DNA from: an uncultured Muribaculaceae bacterium
GTDB taxonomy: Bacteria; Bacteroidota; Bacteroidia; Bacteroidales; Muribaculaceae
Direction of reading: 5' to 3'
NCBI GenBank assembly: GCA_910584545.1
Contig: CAJUBC010000021.1
Span: 1-35,957, forward strand
DNA length: 35,957 nt
Shown here in pieces: positions 16,467-25,555 of the stretch (its first letter is position 1; every line of letters begins with the position of its first letter). Position numbers and translations under genes: made by a program. Under the pieces are notes generated by a model. The model had not been told where the DNA came from. It ran no database searches and was given only the letters and a program-made list of their open reading frames with translations.

Positions 16467-17624
16467 ATGAAAATAGAAACCGGTCGGAAGATATTGCCAT
16501 ACATCCTGAAGCCAGCTTCATGGCTTTATGGATGTGTGGCCGGTGTGCGCAACTGGATGTTCGACCGGCGTATCCTGCCTCAGGAAGAATTCGATGTCCC
16601 TGTGGTGGGTGTCGGAAACATCACAGTGGGAGGCACCGGTAAGACCCCTCATGTGGAATATATTCTTGACCATCTTGCGATGGACCTGAAAATCGCGGTG
16701 TTGAGCCGGGGCTATCGACGCAAGACCAGGGGATTCGTGCTCGCGAACAGCAAAAGTACCCCCGACAGCATCGGCGACGAGCCGATGCAGATATATCGCA
16801 AATATGGAATGCGTGTTAAAGTCGCGGTTTGTGAGAAGCGGAAGAACGGTATCGATGAGTTGCTGAGACTGTTCCCTGATCTGCAGCTGATAGTGCTTGA
16901 TGACTCTTTCCAGCATCGTTATGTAAAGCCGAAGGTCTCGGTGCTGCTGATGGACTATTCCAGACCGGTTTATGAAGACAGTCTCCTTCCGCTCGGGCGC
17001 CTGAGAGAAAATCCGTGTCAGATAGACCGCGCGGAAATGGTGGTGGTCACCAAGTGTCCCTCCGACCTTTCTCCGCTGCAGTTTCGTCTGATGTCGAAGA
17101 AACTCGATCTGATGCCGTATCAGAGCCTGTTTTTCTCCACTTTCAACTACGGGCTGCCTGAGCCTGTGTTCCCAGACGACAATCCCTACCATGTGTCTCT
17201 TTCCAATCTTACCGAGCGGGATACTGTGCTCCTTGTGACCGGAATCGCCAATCCCCGAGGATTCGTACGGCATTTCAACCGATATCCGTTCCGTGTCGTT
17301 GTCAGCCATTTTCCTGATCATCACGACTTCTCGAGAGACGAACTACAGCAGATCCTCAATCGGTTCCAGAAGATGAAAGGTGAGAGAAAAGTGATTCTGA
17401 CCACTGAAAAAGATGCCGTAAGGCTCGCATATAATCCATATTTTCCCACTCCCCTCAAGCCGTTCTGTTTCTATGTGCCTGTATCAGTCAGAATGATGCA
17501 GGGAATCGGTGACGAAGACTTTATCGAGAAACTGAAGAAGAACGCCGGAATCAAGCAGGATGCGGCACCCGTATCCTATAGTGCCCCGGATTCTTCAGAG
17601 TCGGAATACAGACGAACGGACTGA
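16467..17624 (+). CDS. lpxK: tetraacyldisaccharide 4'-kinase
   Basis: 385-residue inner-membrane-associated kinase that phosphorylates the 4' position of the lipid A disaccharide precursor. The Walker A loop GGTGKTP starts at residue 55, inside GVGNITVGGTGKTPHVEYI. SRGYRRKTRGF, GDEP and DDSFQHR follow, all hallmark LpxK segments (the last holding the catalytic Asp region). An N-terminal hydrophobic helix (about 11-28) serves for membrane association. The Ser/Pro-rich last 20 residues are not conserved-looking. It lies 53 bases after sppA in the envelope block. Identification is firm. Confidence 0.95.
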   Translation: MKIETGRKILPYILKPASWLYGCVAGVRNWMFDRRILPQEEFDVPVVGVGNITVGGTGKTPHVEYILDHLAMDLKIAVLSRGYRRKTRGFVLANSKSTPDSIGDEPMQIYRKYGMRVKVAVCEKRKNGIDELLRLFPDLQLIVLDDSFQHRYVKPKVSVLLMDYSRPVYEDSLLPLGRLRENPCQIDRAEMVVVTKCPSDLSPLQFRLMSKKLDLMPYQSLFFSTFNYGLPEPVFPDDNPYHVSLSNLTERDTVLLVTGIANPRGFVRHFNRYPFRVVVSHFPDHHDFSRDELQQILNRFQKMKGERKVILTTEKDAVRLAYNPYFPTPLKPFCFYVPVSVRMMQGIGDEDFIEKLKKNAGIKQDAAPVSYSAPDSSESEYRRTD

Positions 17625-17683
17625 ACGGAACTTTGGTGAGTCATATTTGTTATAGTAATGTATATAACCTTAATTTATAAGCA

Positions 17684-18508
17684 ATGAATAAAACATATTT
17701 CGAGCAGGTGAAAGAGACTGCCGCCTTTATAAAGGAAAAAGTGGGGGAGATGCCCCATATCGCCATAATACTCGGCACAGGTCTCGGTGACCTCGTGAAC
17801 CATATTGAAATCAAGACAGAACTCGACTATCACGACATTCCTAATTTCCCCGTCTCCACAGTGGAGGGTCACAGCGGGAAACTGATTTTCGGAAATCTCG
17901 GCGGAAAGTATGTGATGGCAATGCAGGGACGGTTCCACTATTACGAGGGATACGACATGAAGCAGGTCACATTCCCCGTCAGGGTGATGAAGGAATTGGG
18001 CGTGTGTACGCTCTTCGTAAGCAATGCCTCGGGAGGAATGAACAAAGAATTCCGCGTAGGCGACGTGATGATCATCACGGACCACATCAACCTTTTCCCC
18101 GAGAATCCTCTGAGAGGTAAGAATTACGAAGAATGGGGGCCGCGTTTCCCGGCAATGACAGAGGCCTATTCCAAAGGGCTGATCGGTATGGCCGATGACA
18201 TCGCCCGTGAGGATGGCATCCGTCTGATGCATGGTGTCTACGTCGGTACTCCCGGCCCGACGTTCGAGACACCTGCCGAATATGAGTATTTCCGTGTCAT
18301 CGGTGGCGATGCGGTGGGTATGTCGACAGTGCCGGAGGTGATCGTGGCCAACCACGCCGGCATCCGCGTGTTCGGAGTCTCTGTAATCACCGACCTCGGT
18401 GGGAAGGATATCACAGAAGTTCCCACCCATGAGGAAGTGCAGAAAGCGGCTGTCAAGGCGCAGCCTGTCATGACTCATATCATCAAGCGCATGCTCGAGC
18501 GGATATAA
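17684..18508 (+). CDS. punA: purine nucleoside phosphorylase (family I)
   Basis: 274 residues; phosphorolyses purine nucleosides (inosine, guanosine) to the base and ribose 1-phosphate for salvage. Seen: ILGTGLGDL phosphate loop near residues 28-36, VEGHSGKLIFG, MQGRFHYYEGYD, NASGGMN, PGPTFETPAEY, GMSTVPEVIVANHAGI and GVSVITDLGG, all trimeric PNP signatures in the usual order. A weak -7-like box (CATATTTG at 17642-17649) precedes the ATG by 34 bases. A long hairpin follows in the gap before thiL. Confidence 0.95.
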   Translation: MNKTYFEQVKETAAFIKEKVGEMPHIAIILGTGLGDLVNHIEIKTELDYHDIPNFPVSTVEGHSGKLIFGNLGGKYVMAMQGRFHYYEGYDMKQVTFPVRVMKELGVCTLFVSNASGGMNKEFRVGDVMIITDHINLFPENPLRGKNYEEWGPRFPAMTEAYSKGLIGMADDIAREDGIRLMHGVYVGTPGPTFETPAEYEYFRVIGGDAVGMSTVPEVIVANHAGIRVFGVSVITDLGGKDITEVPTHEEVQKAAVKAQPVMTHIIKRMLERI

Positions 18509-18536
18509 TACGGAAATGAAATAACGAAATAATTAT

Positions 18537-18578
18537 AGATACGTTCAGGCGTGGTCAATGACACGAATGAACGTATCT
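18537..18578 (+). promoter_or_regulatory. two-part hairpin between punA and thiL
   Basis: Perfect 11-bp inverted repeat AGATACGTTCA (18537-18547) and TGAACGTATCT (18568-18578). Its 20-nt interior can form an inner hairpin, CGTG(G)TC with GACACG, with one bulged G. It ends 18 bases before the ATG at 18597. There is no U-run behind it (GTATTTGTAAT), so it could be a weak terminator for punA, an mRNA stabiliser, or a leader element for thiL. Confidence 0.55.
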
Positions 18579-18596
18579 GTATTTGTAATAGACTGT

Positions 18597-19631
18597 ATGA
18601 GTGAGAATATGACAGAGATTTCCCAGCTTGGGGAATTCGGACTGATAGAGAGGCTTACAAAGGATTTCCCATTGCGCAACGAAAGCTCGCGGCTTGGAGC
18701 GGGAGATGACGCGGCAATTTTGAATTTTGGAGGAGAGGATGTGCTCGTCACTACCGACCTTCTTCTCGAGGGTGTTCATTTCGACCTTCGGTATGTCCCC
18801 TTGAAACATCTTGGCTACAAGGCGGCGATAGTCAATTTCAGCGACATCTATGCCATGAATGGAACTCCGAGACAGATTACGGTGAGTCTCGGCATATCAA
18901 GCCGCTTCACTGTGGAGCATATCGAGGAAATTTACGCCGGTATCCGTCTGGCATGCGAGCTATATGGTGTGGATCTCGTGGGAGGTGACACTTCTGCTTC
19001 AGTCACAGGTCTTGTGATAAGCGTCACATGTATCGGAGAGGCAAAGGCTGACGAGGTAGTGAGACGATCCGGTGCGAAACCTACCGATCTGATATGTGTC
19101 AGCGGCGATCTTGGCGCGGCATATATGGGGCTGCAGCTTCTTGAACGTGAGAACAAGGTGGCGGCGGAAAGCGGCAAGGATTTCCAGCCGGATTTCGCAG
19201 GCAAGGAATACATACTCGAGCGCCAGCTGAAGCCGGAGGCAAGAAAGGATATAGTTGCAATCCTCCGGGAAAAGGGAATAAAGCCCACCGCAATGATGGA
19301 TGTAAGCGACGGACTGTCGTCGGAGCTTCTGCATATATGCAAGGCTTCGAACACCGGTTGCCGCGTCTATGAGGACAGAATCCCAATCGACTATCAGACC
19401 GCGGTCATGGCCGAGGAATTCAACATGAATCTCGTGACGGCGGCGATGAATGGCGGCGAGGATTATGAACTCCTATTCACCGTGCCTCTTACCGACAAGG
19501 ATAAAATTGAGACCATCAACGGAGTGCGTATGATCGGTTATATAACCAAACCGGAACTCGGTGCGGCTATGGTCACCCGCGATGGCGGTGAAATGCCTAT
19601 CAAGGCCCAGGGCTGGAACGCGTTTATTTGA
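18597..19631 (+). CDS. thiL: thiamine-monophosphate kinase
   Basis: 344 residues from ATG 18597. It phosphorylates thiamine monophosphate to the active diphosphate cofactor. Motifs in order: GAGDDAAIL, TTDLLLEGVHFD, NFSDIYAMNGTP, GGDTSAS, RSGAKPTDLICVSGDLGAAYMG, MMDVSDGLSSELLHI and NGGEDYELLF, as expected for the PurM/ThiL ATP-binding fold. An in-frame ATG at 18558 would start inside the hairpin; I excluded it. The ATG at 18609 (MTEIS) fits family N-termini equally well. No TPP riboswitch is seen upstream. Confidence 0.93.
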   Translation: MSENMTEISQLGEFGLIERLTKDFPLRNESSRLGAGDDAAILNFGGEDVLVTTDLLLEGVHFDLRYVPLKHLGYKAAIVNFSDIYAMNGTPRQITVSLGISSRFTVEHIEEIYAGIRLACELYGVDLVGGDTSASVTGLVISVTCIGEAKADEVVRRSGAKPTDLICVSGDLGAAYMGLQLLERENKVAAESGKDFQPDFAGKEYILERQLKPEARKDIVAILREKGIKPTAMMDVSDGLSSELLHICKASNTGCRVYEDRIPIDYQTAVMAEEFNMNLVTAAMNGGEDYELLFTVPLTDKDKIETINGVRMIGYITKPELGAAMVTRDGGEMPIKAQGWNAFI

Positions 19632-19694
19632 CAATTTGAAACGCATTTAAATATTATTTAACAGAGCTGATTCCGTTTTTAAATCAAATAATAC

Positions 19695-19702
19695 TATTTT
19701 TG
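19695..19702 (+). promoter_or_regulatory. Bacteroidota -7 promoter box for the Bat operon
   Basis: TATTTTTG followed by C matches TAnnTTTG in the AT-rich gap between thiL and the MoxR gene. It would give a leader of about 80 nt. No convincing -33 box. Confidence 0.5.
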
Positions 19703-19790
19703 CACTTAAAAACAGATAGTATTTACGCCTCGGGGCTGCTGATGCCCGACATTTGCGGCCACAGATTTGTAAGACATTATAGAAAAGATT

Positions 19791-20786
19791 ATGACAGAGA
19801 CTGTTAATATCAGGGAGCTGAATGATTTGATTGCGTCCAAGAGTAATTTCGTAAGCATGATTCGCACCGGTATGGACCGGCGCATCGTAGGTCAGAAACA
19901 TCTTGTCGATTCACTTCTGATCGCACTCCTGTGCAATGGACATATCCTGCTGGAAGGTGTTCCGGGTCTTGCCAAGACCCTTGCAATTAAGACACTCGCC
20001 AATCTGGTGGATGCCAAGTACAACAGAATCCAGTTTACGCCGGACCTGCTTCCGGCCGACGTCATAGGTACACTGATATACAGTGTGAAAAAAGAGACTT
20101 TCGAGGTCCGCAAGGGTCCGGTCTTCGCCAATTTCGTGCTCGCGGATGAGATCAACCGTGCTCCGGCCAAGGTACAGAGCGCCCTTCTCGAGGCGATGCA
20201 GGAGCGTCAGGTCACCATCGGTGACAATACGTACGCGCTTCCAGAGCCGTTCCTCGTAATGGCTACCCAGAACCCTATCGAGCAGGAGGGTACATATCCT
20301 CTTCCCGAGGCGCAGGTGGACCGATTCCTGCTGAAGGTAGTGATAGGCTATCCCGACAAGGAGGAGGAGAAGGCTATTATCCGTCAGAACCTCCGTGCCG
20401 AGCAGGTGCCGGTTAATCCGGTGGTTGATCCCCGTGAGATTCTCGGGGTGCAGAAGATTGTACAGAAAATCTACATCGACGAGAAAATCGAGAATTACAT
20501 CGTGGATATAGTCTTCGCTACCCGCCAGCCGGCCAAGTATGGACTCAATGATCTGCAGGGGCTGATTTCGTTCGGTGCCTCTCCCCGTGCCTCTATCAGC
20601 CTCGCGCTCGCAGCGCGCGCCTACGCGTTCCTGCAGGGCCGTGGATATGTCATTCCCGAGGATGTGCGCGCGGTATGCCATGATGTTATACGTCACCGTA
20701 TCGGACTTACCTACGAGGCGGAGGCAAACAATATCACGGCCGACGAGGTTGTGACCGACATTCTCGACAAGGTCGCCGTGCCCTGA
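19791..20786 (+). CDS. MoxR-family AAA+ ATPase of the Bat operon
   Basis: 331-residue MoxR AAA+ ATPase (called BatI in some Bat operon descriptions). Walker A is GVPGLAKT at 56-63, Walker B is VLADE with D119-E120, and the sensor-1 segment is MATQNP around 158-162. GTYPLPEAQVDRFLLK is the MoxR signature; the C-terminal lid is helical. MoxR ATPases act with VWA-domain proteins as chaperone-like machines. This is the first gene of the operon; the DUF58 gene starts 18 bases later. A promoter-like box lies in the 159-bp upstream gap. Confidence 0.95.
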   Translation: MTETVNIRELNDLIASKSNFVSMIRTGMDRRIVGQKHLVDSLLIALLCNGHILLEGVPGLAKTLAIKTLANLVDAKYNRIQFTPDLLPADVIGTLIYSVKKETFEVRKGPVFANFVLADEINRAPAKVQSALLEAMQERQVTIGDNTYALPEPFLVMATQNPIEQEGTYPLPEAQVDRFLLKVVIGYPDKEEEKAIIRQNLRAEQVPVNPVVDPREILGVQKIVQKIYIDEKIENYIVDIVFATRQPAKYGLNDLQGLISFGASPRASISLALAARAYAFLQGRGYVIPEDVRAVCHDVIRHRIGLTYEAEANNITADEVVTDILDKVAVP

Positions 20787-20804
20787 TAATGAAAGGTCTT
20801 GGCA

Positions 20805-21683
20805 ATGGATGCTAATGAACTACTGAAGAAGGTCCGTAAAATCGAGATAAAGACCCGCGGACTCAGCCACAACATATTCGCAGGAGAGTATCACAGCGCC
20901 TTCAAGGGGCGCGGAGTGATATTCTCCGAAGTGCGCGAATATGAACCCGGCGATGACATCCGTGACATCGACTGGAATGTCACCTCCCGTCATAACAAGC
21001 CTTACGTGAAGGTGTATGAGGAGGAGCGCGAGATGACGGTGATGTTGCTTGTGGATGTGAGCGGCAGTCGCGATTTCGGTGCTTTCGGCGACACCAAGAA
21101 GGAGAAAATGGCTGAAGTGGCCGCGACCCTCGCGTTTTCGTCTATCCAGAACAACGACAAGGTCGGTGTCATTTTCTTCTCCGACAAGATTGAGAAGTTT
21201 ATACCGCCGAAGAAAGGTAAAAAACATATACTGCTTATAATCAGGGAGATTATAGATTTTCAGCCGGAAAGCAAAGGTACCAACATCGATGTACCCCTGC
21301 AGTTTCTGACCAATGTGGTGAAAAAACGCAGCACGGCGTTCCTGATAAGTGACTTTATCGATGATCATGATTATTTCAAGAGTATGTCGATAGCCAACCG
21401 CAAGCATGACCTCGCCGGCATACAGATCTACGACCGCCGAGACGCGGAGATGCCCGATGTCGGGCTTGTACGTCTGCGTGATATGGAGACCGGAGCCGAT
21501 GTCTGGGTCGATACCTCCTCCTCCAAAGTCAGGAAGAAATATGCAAAGGATTGGTACGAACGCCAGCAGAAACTCGCATCTGTGGTAAACAGATGCGGAG
21601 TGGACATGGCGTCGATCACCACCGATGAGGATTTTGTAAAGGCGTTGCTCGGTCTTTTCAGACGTCGCGCCATAGCAAGATAG
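20805..21683 (+). CDS. DUF58 domain protein (VWA-like partner of MoxR)
   Basis: 292 residues. The DUF58 hallmark YEPGDDIRDIDW is at 46-57, followed by a VWA-like domain with a MIDAS-type D84-V-S86-G-S88. The rest follows a Rossmann-like VWA pattern (VGVIFFSDKIEKFIPP, FLISDF). It has no transmembrane segment, so it is probably a soluble partner that links MoxR to the membrane VWA proteins. A TTG two codons earlier (20799) is in frame, but the ATG at 20805 is preferred. It lies in the conserved MoxR-DUF58 order. Confidence 0.93.
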   Translation: MDANELLKKVRKIEIKTRGLSHNIFAGEYHSAFKGRGVIFSEVREYEPGDDIRDIDWNVTSRHNKPYVKVYEEEREMTVMLLVDVSGSRDFGAFGDTKKEKMAEVAATLAFSSIQNNDKVGVIFFSDKIEKFIPPKKGKKHILLIIREIIDFQPESKGTNIDVPLQFLTNVVKKRSTAFLISDFIDDHDYFKSMSIANRKHDLAGIQIYDRRDAEMPDVGLVRLRDMETGADVWVDTSSSKVRKKYAKDWYERQQKLASVVNRCGVDMASITTDEDFVKALLGLFRRRAIAR

Positions 21684-21720
21684 CGATTATTTCGTGCTGT
21701 TTCAGGATAGCAAATAGATT

Positions 21721-22761
21721 ATGAATATCAATAAACTAAGATACGGCATCGTCGGGTTTCTGGTCGTCATCATGGCGATGGTGTCGCAGCCTGTTTCCGC
21801 CCGGATTGCCGTGAAGGCGCAGCTCGATTCCGCCAATCTGCTGATGGGTCGGACCACATTGCTCCGATTGACCGTGGATCAGCCTAAGGGGACCAAGGGA
21901 AAATTCCCTCTGTTCTCCGAACTGCGCGAAAATGGAATTATCCCGGTCTGCGGCGACAGTGTGGAATACCGCATGCCGGTGAAGTATGATACTATAGAGA
22001 ATGGCGGAATAGAGACCGTCTCGATGCAGGTCCCCGTGCAGTCGTTTGATTCCGGTTTCTATAAGCTGCCGGAGTTCATCTATGTTGTCGGGAAGGATTC
22101 CGTCCGTTCAAACGCTTTGGCTCTGAAGGTGCTCCCCGTGCCAGTCAAAGCCGATACCCCGATAAATGATTACGCCAATGTGGCCGATCCCGCCGATGCC
22201 TCGATATTCGACCATGTTCCTGACTGGATAGTCAAGTGGTGGTGGCTTATCCTTCTCGGAATCTCCGCTGTCGCTGTGGGCATCTGGCTCTTCATCAAGT
22301 ATAGGAAGGATGGTACGCTTATCCCGCGCAAGCCGGAGCCTTCTCCCTATGAGGTCGCGACGACAGCCCTCAGGGCCCTGAAGGAGAAAAAACTCTGGGA
22401 GCAGGGTATGGAGAAGGAATATTTCACGGAACTCACCGACATACTCCGTGTCTACCTTTACCGCAGGTTCGGAATCAACGCCATGGAGATGACGTCGCGA
22501 CAGATTCTCGCGAGCCTCTCTAAAAATGAGGAACTGAAGGATAAACGTCACTATTTCCGTCAGATTCTTGATATGGCGGATTTCGTTAAGTTCGCCAAAG
22601 TGCGTCCTCTTCCCGAGGACAACATCGCGTCGTACGACAACGCGGTGAAGTTTGTCGAGGAGACTAAACCGGTACCGCAACCGGAGGAAACTGCTCCGGC
22701 GGCATCTGCCCGTCCTAAGGGGAGAAAACGTAAGAAATTGAAGAAAGGAGGTGGACGATGA
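21721..22761 (+). CDS. membrane protein with periplasmic beta domain and BatD-like cytoplasmic tail
   Basis: 346 residues. Signal sequence 1-27, a periplasmic beta-rich domain (about 28-165), one transmembrane helix (about 174-193) and a cytoplasmic helical tail with a basic Lys-rich C-terminus. The tail contains EYFTELTDILRVYLYRRFG and ILDMADFVKFAKV, which parallel the FYTELLKALWGYLGDKL and LIDEAEFAKYSSA segments in the tail of BatD in the same operon. The plan matches DUF4381-like proteins of MoxR operons. Function is unknown. The stop overlaps the batA start by 4 bases, so expression is coupled. Confidence 0.78.
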   Translation: MNINKLRYGIVGFLVVIMAMVSQPVSARIAVKAQLDSANLLMGRTTLLRLTVDQPKGTKGKFPLFSELRENGIIPVCGDSVEYRMPVKYDTIENGGIETVSMQVPVQSFDSGFYKLPEFIYVVGKDSVRSNALALKVLPVPVKADTPINDYANVADPADASIFDHVPDWIVKWWWLILLGISAVAVGIWLFIKYRKDGTLIPRKPEPSPYEVATTALRALKEKKLWEQGMEKEYFTELTDILRVYLYRRFGINAMEMTSRQILASLSKNEELKDKRHYFRQILDMADFVKFAKVRPLPEDNIASYDNAVKFVEETKPVPQPEETAPAASARPKGRKRKKLKKGGGR

Positions 22762-23735
22762 TGTTCAAGTATCCTTGGCTGTTGCTTGCGTTGCTTATCA
22801 TTGTCCCGCTCGTTGCGTGGTACGTGTGGAAATGGCGTAATTCCAATCCTTCGTTAGGAATATCCACTACCGGTGCTTTCGGGAAATATGCCGCTACCGG
22901 CAAGGTGATGCTCATGCATTTCGCTTTCGCTCTGCAGATTGTGGCTATAGCATGTATAATTGTGGCGCTTGCCCGTCCTCAGACCCATGACTCTTTGAGA
23001 AGCTCAACGGTGCAGGGCACCGACATCGTCCTTGCAATGGATATCTCGTCGAGTATGCTCGCGACAGACCTGCGGCCCACGAGATTTGAGGCTGCCAAGG
23101 AGGTGGCGCAGAAGTTCGTGAACCAGAGGACGGATGACAATATCGGTCTTGTGGTGTTCTCCGGCGAGAGTCTGTCGCTTATGCCGCTCACCAATGACCG
23201 TGCGGCTGTGGTCAATGCCATAGCCAATGTAAAGACCGGCATGCTTAACGACGGTACAGCCATTGGCGACGGTCTGTCGAGTGCGATCAACAGGCTTGTC
23301 TCCGGCAACGCCAAGTCCAAAAGCATCATCCTGCTTACCGACGGTACTAACAATGCAGGCGATGTCGCTCCCGCCACAGCAGCGAGGATAGCCGCCCAGA
23401 AAGGTATCAGGATCTATACCATCGGTGTAGGTACCAACGGTTCGATCACCATCTCGGATCCGTACGGTTTCTCCACCACCACGATGGAGACAAAAATCGA
23501 CGAGCAGGCCCTCAAGAATATAGCGTCAATCACCAAGGGTAAATATTTCCGGGCAACCGATTCGAGGACTCTCCGGAATGTGTTCGAGGAAATCGACGCG
23601 CTTGAGAAGACCAAACTCAATGTGAACAATTATACTCAGACAGAGGAAAATTTCATGCCATGGATTCTTGCGGCACTGATTGCGTTCGCTCTCCAGCTTG
23701 CCTTGAGATACACGGCGCTCAGAAGGATTCCGTAA
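22758..23735 (+). CDS. batA: BatA, VWA-domain membrane protein
   Basis: 325 residues: two N-terminal hydrophobic helices (about 5-21 and 52-72), a VWA domain and a C-terminal transmembrane helix (about 298-315). The MIDAS DxSxS motif is D95-I-S-S-S99, with TDGTNNAGD as the later metal site, so metal and ligand binding look intact. BatA is needed for aerotolerance in Bacteroides fragilis according to family literature; its exact ligand is unknown. It overlaps the gene before it by 4 bases and is 17 bases from batB. Confidence 0.94.
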   Translation: MMFKYPWLLLALLIIVPLVAWYVWKWRNSNPSLGISTTGAFGKYAATGKVMLMHFAFALQIVAIACIIVALARPQTHDSLRSSTVQGTDIVLAMDISSSMLATDLRPTRFEAAKEVAQKFVNQRTDDNIGLVVFSGESLSLMPLTNDRAAVVNAIANVKTGMLNDGTAIGDGLSSAINRLVSGNAKSKSIILLTDGTNNAGDVAPATAARIAAQKGIRIYTIGVGTNGSITISDPYGFSTTTMETKIDEQALKNIASITKGKYFRATDSRTLRNVFEEIDALEKTKLNVNNYTQTEENFMPWILAALIAFALQLALRYTALRRIP

Positions 23736-23752
23736 GAATTCTATAGAATATT

Positions 23753-24799
23753 ATGTTCAGTTTCGCATATCCGAAATTATTGCTGCTGCTGTTGCTCGTG
23801 CCTCTTTTCGTGGCGCTCTACGCATGGGCGCGTTATGCACGGGCCAGGAAGCTGCGCAAGTTTGGAAAGAAAGAGGTGATAGCCTCGCTGATGCCGGAGG
23901 TGTCGCCATACAAGCCTCCGGTGAAGATTACGCTCGAGATGCTGGCGCTCGCATGCCTTATCCTCGCTCTGGCAAGACCGTGGGGTGGAATCAAGGATGA
24001 AAAGACCCGGAAGGAGGGTATCGAGGTCATCATAGCCGTCGATGCTTCCAACTCTATGTTGGCTTCCGCAACGGGCGATCCCGATGGCCCGGACCGTATG
24101 CGCACATCCAAATTGATGCTTGAGAAACTTATCAACAGGCTGGATAATGATCGTGTGGGTCTTATTGTCTATGCTGCCGATGCCTATACCCTTATTCCCG
24201 TTACCAACGACTATGTGTCGGCTAAGATGTTCCTCAATTCCATCGACCCGTCGCAGATTTCAGAACAAGGTACCAATATCACATCGGTCATAGAAATGGC
24301 CTCGAATTCTTTCAGCGACAACAGGAATGTGGGGAAAGCCCTCGTGCTTATCACCGATGCCGAGGAACTTGAGGACAAGGATGCCGTGATGAAGGCTGCT
24401 TCTACCGCCGCGAGGAACGGAATTCAGGTTGATGTGGTCGGAGTGGGCTCTACAGTCCCGTCGACCATTCCTGAAGGCAATGGTGTCATGATTGACTATG
24501 AGACCGGACAGCCGGTAAAGACCGCGCTCAACGAGGATCTCGCCACCGCCATTTCCAAGGCTGGTAAGGGAATATATGTCAACGCTTCAAACCGAGACGC
24601 GCTCAGCGAACTCGAGGGACAGCTTGACACTCTGAAGAAAACCACACTTGAGTCGAGCGTGTTCGCGCGTCATCATGAACTCTTCAACGGGTTTGCCTGG
24701 ATAGCGCTCGCATGCATAGTCCTCAATATCTTGCTTCTCGACCGGAAGATCGGGTGGCTTGATAAAATCACGTTCTTCAAAAAGGAGGAAAAGAAATGA
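23753..24799 (+). CDS. batB: BatB, VWA-domain membrane protein
   Basis: 348 residues with the same plan as BatA: N-terminal hydrophobic helices, a VWA domain and a C-terminal transmembrane helix near 308-326. The MIDAS is D97-A-S-N-S101. A short Pro/Asp/Gly-rich insert (ATGDPDGPDRMR) follows the MIDAS helix and is absent from BatA. BatA and BatB probably arose by duplication and may form a heteromeric membrane complex. The stop overlaps batC in an ATGA junction. Confidence 0.94.
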   Translation: MFSFAYPKLLLLLLLVPLFVALYAWARYARARKLRKFGKKEVIASLMPEVSPYKPPVKITLEMLALACLILALARPWGGIKDEKTRKEGIEVIIAVDASNSMLASATGDPDGPDRMRTSKLMLEKLINRLDNDRVGLIVYAADAYTLIPVTNDYVSAKMFLNSIDPSQISEQGTNITSVIEMASNSFSDNRNVGKALVLITDAEELEDKDAVMKAASTAARNGIQVDVVGVGSTVPSTIPEGNGVMIDYETGQPVKTALNEDLATAISKAGKGIYVNASNRDALSELEGQLDTLKKTTLESSVFARHHELFNGFAWIALACIVLNILLLDRKIGWLDKITFFKKEEKK

Positions 24800-25554
24800 G
24801 AAGAAGTATCATCATCATATTGTCGGCATTCCTGATGCTGGCTTATACGGCCGATGCCATGGCGCGGAGCGAGTCGACGCGTCAGGAGCGCAGGCTGATA
24901 ATGAAGGGTAACAAGCAGTATGTCGACCGTAAGTTCGTGGAGGCCGCAAGCTCTTATACACAGGCCCTCTCGGAGAATCCCGCGTCTGCGGAGGCCCGCT
25001 ACAATCTCGCGCTCTCACAGCTGCGCCAGGTCACTAATCCCGCCGACACCACTCCCAAGGCGAAGAATCTTATCGGCAATGCCGTTAAGAATTTCGAGGA
25101 TGTGGCGTCGAGGGCCAAGGATAAGCCTGGTATTGCTTCCAAAGCCAATTATAATCTCGGCAATCTTGAGTTCAATAGAAAGGATTATGCCAAGGCCATC
25201 GGTTATTACAAGCAGGCCCTTCGCATCAATCCCGATGATGATGCCGCCCGCAAGAACCTGCGCATAGCCCAGAAGCAACTGCAGAATCAGGACAAGAACA
25301 AGAATGACAAGCAGAAACAGGATCAGGACAAACAGAAGCAGGACCAGGACAAGCAGAAGCAACAGAATCAGCAAAACCAGCAGAATCAGCAGAATGAGGA
25401 TAAGCAGCCCAAGGACAAGGAGATAAGCCAGCAGACTGCCAGCCGCATCCTTCAGGCTGTAGATAACAAGGAGGCTCAGACGCGGGCTAAGGTCAACCGC
25501 GCAACCAAGGGCGATAAATCCACAGGAAACGGCCGTTTCCGCAAAAGATGGTGA
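24796..25554 (+). CDS. batC: BatC, TPR protein
   Basis: 252 residues. Signal peptide to about residue 23, then TPR repeats (about 33-155; the motif YAKAIGYYKQALRINPDD is clear), then a Gln/Lys/Asp/Asn-rich low-complexity stretch (about 160-215) and a basic end (NGRFRKRW). TPR arms bind partner proteins in the periplasm, and BatC is thought to bridge Bat components. The low-complexity part is encoded by tandem DNA repeats and may differ in length among strains. Confidence 0.92.
   Translation: MRRSIIIILSAFLMLAYTADAMARSESTRQERRLIMKGNKQYVDRKFVEAASSYTQALSENPASAEARYNLALSQLRQVTNPADTTPKAKNLIGNAVKNFEDVASRAKDKPGIASKANYNLGNLEFNRKDYAKAIGYYKQALRINPDDDAARKNLRIAQKQLQNQDKNKNDKQKQDQDKQKQDQDKQKQQNQQNQQNQQNEDKQPKDKEISQQTASRILQAVDNKEAQTRAKVNRATKGDKSTGNGRFRKRW
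25306..25395 (+). repeat. in-frame tandem repeats in batC
   Basis: Three 21-bp units (25306-25326, 25327-25347, 25348-25368) encode DKQKQDQ, DKQKQDQ and DKQKQQN, followed by three 9-bp QQN units to 25395. Units differ by a few synonymous or near-synonymous changes. All units are multiples of three, so gain or loss keeps the frame. Confidence 0.85.
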
Positions 25555-25555
25555 T

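Noticed and set aside
18558..18596. 13-residue N-terminal extension of ThiL
   Set aside because: Its start lies inside the large hairpin, and the family N-terminus fits the later ATGs.
18509..18596. TPP riboswitch in front of thiL
   Set aside because: The conserved CUGAGA and related TPP-aptamer cores are not seen; only a simple nested hairpin is present.
25306..25395. CRISPR-like short repeats
   Set aside because: The repeats are adjacent, in frame, without spacers and encode a low-complexity linker in batC.
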